In this document: piece after piece, positions 59,626 through 64,000 of the stretch | Layout: each line of letters starts with the position of its first letter | How positions within the stretch are numbered: position 1 is the first letter of the stretch | Source of the DNA: Burkholderiales bacterium GJ-E10 | GTDB lineage: Bacteria; Pseudomonadota; Gammaproteobacteria; Burkholderiales; Burkholderiaceae_F | Direction: 5' to 3' | Length of the DNA: 64,000 nt | NCBI GenBank assembly: GCA_000828975.1 | Contig: AP014683.1 | Coordinates: 2,251,700-2,315,699 of the forward strand | Notes under the pieces: generated by a model | The model's database searches: none | What the model was told of the DNA's origin: nothing | Seen by the model: only the letters and a program-made list of their open reading frames with translations | Translations under genes and position numbers: made by a program

Positions 59626-60150
59626 CTACTTCGCCATCCGCTCCCGCCAGCCCATCGCGGTGCGCAGAAGGTTGTAGCCCCAGATGATGTTGGCGAGCAG
59701 CACAAGCGTCCCGAACGGCCCGGTCAGCGCCATCATGCGGTGATAGACCTTCGACGACACGTCCGGATCGTTGGCCGCGGTGATCAGCGGCGCCATTCCC
59801 GCCAGCGTGAAGAACACCACGAGCCCAACCAGCCCGATGTTATGCATCCAGAAGTGCACCTTGACCAGCTTCACGCTGTAGATGCGGCCGTTGGTGAGCT
59901 TGGGCACGACGTAGTAGAGCGCGCCGAAGATCGCCATCTCCACCCAGCCGAGCAGGTTGACGTGCGTATGCGCGAGCACGATCTTCTGTCCGTAGGCGGA
60001 GTAGTCGACGAAGTCCCGAAACGACTTCATGCCGCCCATGAACGCGCCCCAACTGAATCCGATGATGCTGTACACGATGCACGCGAACACGAACAACAGC
60101 GTGTACCACGTGAAATCCTCCCGCTCCTGCCGGGTCAGCTCATTGCCCAT
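59626..60150 (-). CDS. Second half-size heme-copper-oxidase subunit-I-like protein
   Basis: 174 residues, start MGNELTRQEREDFTWYTLLF. Four helices; the second reads IVLAHTHVNLLGWVEMAIFG, sharing HxHxNLxG and the following YYVVPKLTNGRIYS pattern with the protein at 40436. Resembles helices I-IV of CcoN/NorB but has no catalytic core. Overlaps the membrane cytochrome c gene by 11 bases, so the two are probably translated and assembled together. Function unknown. Confidence 0.72.
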   Translation of the reverse strand: MGNELTRQEREDFTWYTLLFVFACIVYSIIGFSWGAFMGGMKSFRDFVDYSAYGQKIVLAHTHVNLLGWVEMAIFGALYYVVPKLTNGRIYSVKLVKVHFWMHNIGLVGLVVFFTLAGMAPLITAANDPDVSSKVYHRMMALTGPFGTLVLLANIIWGYNLLRTAMGWRERMAK

Positions 60151-60724
60151 TGTTGCGTTGCTCCCTTTCCTTGTTCCGGATGTCGCTGAATCCAATGCGC
60201 CAGCTCTCGGGCGCCCAAACCCGCAGCATGTCGTCGATGAAACTCGATTTTCCCTGCGGCGGCAATTTCGCATCCGGCGCACCGCGGTCGGCGGTCAGCT
60301 CGGAGAGAAATACCGCGAGGTAATGCCGATCCTGGGCCGGCAGCTTCGCAACCCATGCGGCATCCTGGGTCGGGCCATGATCGAAGGTCGGGGCGCCGTA
60401 ATTCTTCGCCGGGTCGGCCAGAAACGCTTCGATCCACTTCTCCGAGCGGCGCGACCCCTCTCCGTCGAGATCGAGCACCGAGCTGGTACCGTTGCCGATC
60501 GCGCGGTGGCACTCGGTACACCAGTCGGTACGGAACAGCACGGAACCCTTTTTCCCGTCCGGCGAAAAGTCAAAATGGGTCAGGATGGGGTATAGCGGCT
60601 TGGGGGAGTGGTAGCCGATCCACTCGAGCGAGGCGAAATTCTGGACTACGACGAATCCGAGAAAAATCACGATGCCGAAGAGAATTTTTTCTCCGGTGCG
60701 GAGCCCTTTCCACTTCTTCCACAT
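60140..60724 (-). CDS. Membrane-anchored monohaem cytochrome c
   Basis: 194 residues: an N-terminal helix (about 13-32) places the rest in the periplasm, and a haem site CTECH lies at C69-H73. The fold resembles CcoO/NorC-type cytochromes in layout (anchor, then haem soon after), with EKWIEAFLADPAKNYG downstream. A later methionine ligand is not obvious (only M212-like positions absent), so the sixth ligand is uncertain. First gene of a unit running to 58054, right after a terminator. Confidence 0.8.
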   Translation of the reverse strand: MWKKWKGLRTGEKILFGIVIFLGFVVVQNFASLEWIGYHSPKPLYPILTHFDFSPDGKKGSVLFRTDWCTECHRAIGNGTSSVLDLDGEGSRRSEKWIEAFLADPAKNYGAPTFDHGPTQDAAWVAKLPAQDRHYLAVFLSELTADRGAPDAKLPPQGKSSFIDDMLRVWAPESWRIGFSDIRNKEREQRNNGQ

Positions 60725-60808
60725 GGTATTCCAGCCTGGAGAACCTGCCTGCAACGGCGACCCGAATACGAACTTCCACCACTCCGGAAGTTCCCGAAAC
60801 CCAATAAA

Positions 60809-60837
60809 AAAGGCCGCGCCGGGTCGGCGCGGCCTTT
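60809..60837 (-). terminator. Rho-independent terminator of the cbb3-type operon
   Basis: Twelve-base arms AAAGGCCGCGCC and GGCGCGGCCTTT; on the minus strand the stem is followed by TTTTTTATT. It separates the ccoN-to-c4 operon from the cytochrome c gene at 60724. Confidence 0.92.
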
Positions 60838-60869
60838 CATTCTACCGCAACGCGGAAGCGGTGTTCTGC

Positions 60870-61646
60870 TCAGCGCTTGACGTCCACGTTCGCCAGCACG
60901 GAATCGTTCGGCGGGATATACGTATCGCCGATCGCGGTAATCCGCGCGTGCGACAGGAAGGTCGCAACGTTGATGATGTCGTCGTCGGTCAGGTGGCTCG
61001 CAACGGCACGCATCTGGCCCAGCGGGTCGTTGGTACGCTCCTTGGCACGCCAGTGATGCAGCATGTTGACGAGGTACACGTACTTCTGCTCGGCGATCCG
61101 CGGATAGATCGGGCCGGCGCCCCGGCCGTCATACTGGTGGCAGGTCTGGCAGGCCGTGATGCCGCGGCTGGGCTTGCCGTAGCGCACGATTTCCATCCCC
61201 TTGTACGCCACCCCGACTGCGGTTCCGCCCGCCTTGAGCGCGTCCAGATCCGACAGGTCCTTCCAGTCGTCCGGGATCGTGTTCAGGTAGGCGGCGACGT
61301 TGCGAATGTCCTGATCCGTCATCTGCTTGGCGAACACACCCATGACGCCCAGGGTCAGGTCCTGACGCGCGCCGGAACGGAAATTCACCAGCTGCTTGAC
61401 GGTATATGCGTAGCCGAGGTTTTGATTCCGCGGCGTCTGCATCGCGTCGATACCCATTCCGTGCGGTCCATGGCAGCTCTGGCAGGGCGAAACACCCGGC
61501 TTGCCGTTATGGAAAAGATTGCTACCCGCGGCGATGTCGGCCGTGACCGGCGGTTGATCGGCATAGGCCGTGCCCGCAGTCAGCAAGGCGCCGGCGATCA
61601 CCAGAGACATCGGCGCGAACCGAGTCCAGCGTTTACCAAGTCGCAT
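60870..61646 (-). CDS. Diheme cytochrome c4-type protein of the oxidase operon
   Basis: 258 residues with signal peptide (cleavage near AYADQ, residue 30) and haem sites CQSCH (C55-H59) and CQTCH (C166-H170), each in a class I fold with c4-like features (GYAYTVKQLVNFRSGARQD; MTDQDIRNVAAYLN). In the position where CcoP (diheme) would be expected, but it lacks CcoP's membrane helix and so is probably soluble or loosely bound. Last gene before the terminator. Confidence 0.9.
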   Translation of the reverse strand: MRLGKRWTRFAPMSLVIAGALLTAGTAYADQPPVTADIAAGSNLFHNGKPGVSPCQSCHGPHGMGIDAMQTPRNQNLGYAYTVKQLVNFRSGARQDLTLGVMGVFAKQMTDQDIRNVAAYLNTIPDDWKDLSDLDALKAGGTAVGVAYKGMEIVRYGKPSRGITACQTCHQYDGRGAGPIYPRIAEQKYVYLVNMLHHWRAKERTNDPLGQMRAVASHLTDDDIINVATFLSHARITAIGDTYIPPNDSVLANVDVKR

Positions 61647-61738
61647 TGACTCCCCCTATTTCGAAAATTTCGTAACTTTTGCGTTCTGACCCGGCAGGCG
61701 CCCCGATTGGGAGCCGCCCTGCCGGGAATCGGTGCGTT

Positions 61739-61849
61739 TTACCCGCGGTTCTTGCCGAACAGAATCGCGAGAATTGCGAGGATGAACGCGAACCATACTC
61801 CGTACATCGCGAACACCTGGCCAGTCGTGGTATCAGGTTCGAACAGCAT
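61739..61849 (-). CDS. 36-aa single-helix membrane peptide
   Basis: Begins MLFEPDTTTGQ and ends FGKNRG, with one helix (about 12-31). AAGGA upstream. Lies in line with the other genes of the oxidase operon, 92 bases before the c4 gene and 37 bases after the 41-aa gene. Resembles CcoQ-type small subunits in size and topology only. Confidence 0.7.
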   Translation of the reverse strand: MLFEPDTTTGQVFAMYGVWFAFILAILAILFGKNRG

Positions 61850-61886
61850 ACCTTTCGTCCTTTCTCTCTGCTTCCCGGGATTCGCT

Positions 61887-62012
61887 TCAGTTCTTGATCT
61901 GCGGGGTGTTCTTGTCCCACTTGTCGATGACCAGCGCATAGAACTGCGGGGCAATCAGGACAATCATCACGATGCAGAACAGCACGAGCGGGGGGTTGTC
62001 GATATCGATCAT
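61887..62012 (-). CDS. 41-aa single-helix membrane peptide
   Basis: Begins MIDIDNPPLVLF and ends KNTPQIKN, one helix (about 8-28). A strong AGGAGG lies eight bases before the ATG. Forty bases separate it from the 209-aa membrane protein. Possible CcoQ-like subunit. No family recognised. Confidence 0.72.
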   Translation of the reverse strand: MIDIDNPPLVLFCIVMIVLIAPQFYALVIDKWDKNTPQIKN

Positions 62013-62052
62013 TTCCGTTTCCTCCTCATATATGTCGACGCAGACACCGATC

Positions 62053-62682
62053 TCAGTGTCCGAGGTGGCGCGGCTGCCAGGAACTCGGCGGCAGGCGCTT
62101 GATCGCGATCGTCGTCCCGGTGAAGAAGAACGCGATGAAGAACAGATCGATGAAGTAGCCCTTATCCCACCACGGCTGGATGTGCAGGTGCCGCGTAACG
62201 CCATGGTTGTCGGTGATGAGGTTGCCTTCGAAGTTCGCCATCGTCACGTGATCGCCGACGACGTTGTACTCCTGCAGGTTGTCCCCGGCCGCTTCCAGGG
62301 CCTTGATCTGCGGCGCGATGGCGCGGAGATCGTCCATGGTCAGCGGATGGCGTTCGCGCAGCGCCTGCCACTTGCCGCCGTCGTCGTTCTTGGTCATCTG
62401 GACGATCGCGGCCATGGCAGCCTTGTCGTCCTTCATCGCCTCGATCTGCGGCGTATCCATCGCGGCGACGTAGCCCGCGTAGATCGCCGCGTTCGGGCGC
62501 TGCCCCCAGAGGGGGAAGGTGATCGCGAACGCCGTCATGATGGTCAACACCAGCAGCGCGACGATGGGCTTCGGCACACGGTTGTTGTCTTCCGTCAGGC
62601 CGCCGAGGGCCTCACGCTCCCAGAGCGCCTTGGCCTTGGCATTCAGGCCATCGTCGCTCATCGTAACGAGAAAACTAGCCAT
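62053..62682 (-). CDS. Unrecognised two-helix protein of the cbb3-type operon (209 aa)
   Basis: Start MASFLVTMSDDG with GGGAG upstream. Helix 1 at about 45-64 (IVALLVLTIMTAFAITFPLW), a periplasmic stretch of about 110 residues without Cys or haem motif, and helix 2 at about 178-195 (FIDLFFIAFFFTGTTIAI). It occupies the place of ccoQ/ccoP in ordinary operons. The loop carries histidines (HVTM, HLHIQPWWDKG) that might bind metal. Function unknown. Confidence 0.7.
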   Translation of the reverse strand: MASFLVTMSDDGLNAKAKALWEREALGGLTEDNNRVPKPIVALLVLTIMTAFAITFPLWGQRPNAAIYAGYVAAMDTPQIEAMKDDKAAMAAIVQMTKNDDGGKWQALRERHPLTMDDLRAIAPQIKALEAAGDNLQEYNVVGDHVTMANFEGNLITDNHGVTRHLHIQPWWDKGYFIDLFFIAFFFTGTTIAIKRLPPSSWQPRHLGH

Positions 62683-62718
62683 ACTGATTCTCCCTGTTAT
62701 TTGTTTCCGGACGACCGG

Positions 62719-63672
62719 TTACTTCAGGCTCAGGACGAAGTCGATGAGCGAGCGGATCTCCGAATCCTTCGCATACATCGGAACGTCCGGCGGCAGCGGG
62801 CTGCGGCCCTCGTGGTAGTCCAGATATGCCTTCCGCCACGCGTCGTAGTCGATCTTGTTGCCGTTGGCGTCCACCGAGCCCCACAGATAGTCGTAGCGGG
62901 GCATGATGGAGTGCGGCTGCACCAGGCGCGGGTTGAAGAAGTGCATCATCAGCCACTCGCGCGAGCTGTTGCGCGCGGCAACGTGCAGCAGGTCGGGCGC
63001 CTTACGGTCGGAACCGAAGGCCGTCGGCGACTCGCCGTTGAAGTCGCCCAGGGCCGGCGGCGCGCCGAAGTATTGCCAATCCTGCGTCTCTTCCGGAAGC
63101 AGGGTGTGGCACCACCAGCACTGCTCGCGGACGAAGAGCGTCTTGCCCGCACCGATGTGGGCAATGTCCTCGTCCTTGGCCTTGCTCAGCACGTCCTCGG
63201 GAGTCCACCCCTTGATGGCGGTGAGATCCTGGATGTAGGCGTACTGCTGCCCGTTCACGTCGCCGTGTCCGATCGTGAACACCGCGCCTTGCGCGGCATT
63301 CGCTTCCTTGACGTGGCCCAGCTGCACCGACAGCATGCCGCCGTTTTCGCCGAGCGTCACGGGGTGATCGACCCCGTTCGGCATGCGCACGCCGGGACGG
63401 TACACGTACACCGTCATCGGCGGGTTGATCGCGGCTCCGGTCTTCGGATCGGCATGAACCGTGACCGTCAGCGGCTTGTTATCGCCCTGCAGGAACGGAT
63501 CCTGCAGGTTGAAGCCGGTCTCCCAACCCGCGGACAACTGCTTATGAAGCGCCATGTCCGTCGCAATCGCCTGGCGCATGTCCATCGTGGGCATGACCAA
63601 GGTGATGAACATGGAGCTGGACAGCGCGACGCCGAACATTCGCGCACCGATCTTATATTCACGAAACGCCAT
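62719..63672 (-). CDS. ccoO: cbb3-type cytochrome c oxidase monohaem subunit II (CcoO-like), enlarged
   Basis: 317 residues against about 200-240 in standard CcoO. An N-terminal membrane anchor (about 12-30), an additional domain of roughly 100 residues (about 55-150, TVTVHADPKTGAAINPPMTV), then the haem site CWWCH (C185-H189) in the CcoO context REQCWWCHTLLPEE and the axial methionine in IMPRYDYLW (M257). It starts 32 bases after ccoN. The subunit identity is firm; the extra domain is unusual. Confidence 0.88.
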   Translation of the reverse strand: MAFREYKIGARMFGVALSSSMFITLVMPTMDMRQAIATDMALHKQLSAGWETGFNLQDPFLQGDNKPLTVTVHADPKTGAAINPPMTVYVYRPGVRMPNGVDHPVTLGENGGMLSVQLGHVKEANAAQGAVFTIGHGDVNGQQYAYIQDLTAIKGWTPEDVLSKAKDEDIAHIGAGKTLFVREQCWWCHTLLPEETQDWQYFGAPPALGDFNGESPTAFGSDRKAPDLLHVAARNSSREWLMMHFFNPRLVQPHSIMPRYDYLWGSVDANGNKIDYDAWRKAYLDYHEGRSPLPPDVPMYAKDSEIRSLIDFVLSLK

Positions 63673-63704
63673 ATTGGCTCTCCCCCTTCGTGTTTCTGGG
63701 TGTC

Positions 63705-64000
63705 TTATCGCTCGTAGGCAAGCTCTTGCGGCATGCGGCCGGCCGGAATCACCGTGCCCTCACGCGCAGTCAGCCACATGTTGATCAGCCACAGGATGTT
63801 GCCGGTGAACACCATCGTGCCACCGATCCAGCGGGCGATCATGTACGGGTGCTCGGCGATCACGGTGTCGATGTACGGCACTTCGTAGATCTTGGCAGCG
63901 CCCTGGATGAGGCCGGCGATCGTCATCGAAACCCAGTAGGTCGTGAAGCCGATGAGCAGCATCCAGTAGTGCACGTTGCCCAGGGTCAGCGAGTACAGCT
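63705..64000 (-). CDS. ccoN: cbb3-type oxidase catalytic subunit I (CcoN-like), C-terminal part
   Basis: The last 98 codons are inside the window; the gene continues beyond 64000. Sequence LTLGNVHYWMLLIGFTTYWVSMTIAGLIQG (partly quoted) and the helix MVFTGNILWLINMW correspond to the final two helices of CcoN, followed by the tail PQELAYER. The catalytic copper and haem ligands lie outside. Assignment rests on these helices and the adjoining ccoO. Confidence 0.82.
   Translation of the reverse strand, partial: LYSLTLGNVHYWMLLIGFTTYWVSMTIAGLIQGAAKIYEVPYIDTVIAEHPYMIARWIGGTMVFTGNILWLINMWLTAREGTVIPAGRMPQELAYER

Overview
The window is a GC-rich, densely packed chromosomal segment. Its housekeeping gene order (cysS, an alkA-type glycosylase, accA, tilS, lysC, tRNA-Ser; pyrG-kdsA-eno-ftsB; trpS-dapA-bamC) is typical of Betaproteobacteria, particularly Burkholderiales-like genomes. 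Genus and species cannot be read from the sequence. No rRNA, CRISPR array or replication origin was seen.

Layout. 0-6 kb (minus strand): a TetR-first tripartite RND efflux operon (regulator, outer-membrane lipoprotein, membrane-fusion lipoprotein, inner-membrane pump), with the pump running off the left edge. 5.8-7.3 kb: a zinc-ribbon protein, a UPF0114 membrane protein and a small membrane protein. 7.4-12.3 kb: an accessory islet holding an AbiEi/AbiEii toxin-antitoxin pair and a complete IS66-family element. It is bounded by an intact tRNA-Ser(GCT) on one side and a degenerate copy of that tRNA's 3' end on the other, the geometry left by integration at a tRNA gene. 12.4-39.6 kb: core metabolism and information genes (lysC, tilS, accA, DNA glycosylase, cysS, TPR protein, two cyclophilins, lpxH, trmJ, suhB, dsbB, fatty-acid desaturase, mutS, a JmjC ribosomal oxygenase, bamC, dapA, trpS, yciO, gamma carbonic anhydrase, ftsB, eno, kdsA, pyrG, a DUF1624 membrane protein).

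39.8-64 kb is an almost uninterrupted electron-transport supercluster. It contains a HiPIP; a half-size heme-copper-oxidase-I-like protein; an Alternative Complex III operon (actA-B1-B2-C-D-E-F); a cytochrome bc1 operon (petABC); an operon of a Cyc2-like outer-membrane cytochrome-porin followed by a diheme cytochrome c4 (the cyc2-cyc1 arrangement known from iron oxidisers); a second half-size oxidase-like protein with a membrane cytochrome c and a thioredoxin-fold lipoprotein; and a cbb3-type oxidase operon (ccoN partial, an enlarged ccoO, an unknown two-helix protein, two tiny membrane peptides, a diheme c4-type cytochrome).

How it could work (inference): Cyc2 would take electrons from an extracellular donor, plausibly Fe(II), and pass them to c4 and HiPIP. 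Electrons then reach oxygen through the cbb3-type oxidase, or go uphill through bc1 and/or ACIII to the quinone pool. Several very short genes (21, 36, 38 and 41 codons) with good ribosome-binding sites or private terminators sit among these complexes and are easily missed. A palindromic REP-like repeat occurs at least four times, once in frame inside tilS.
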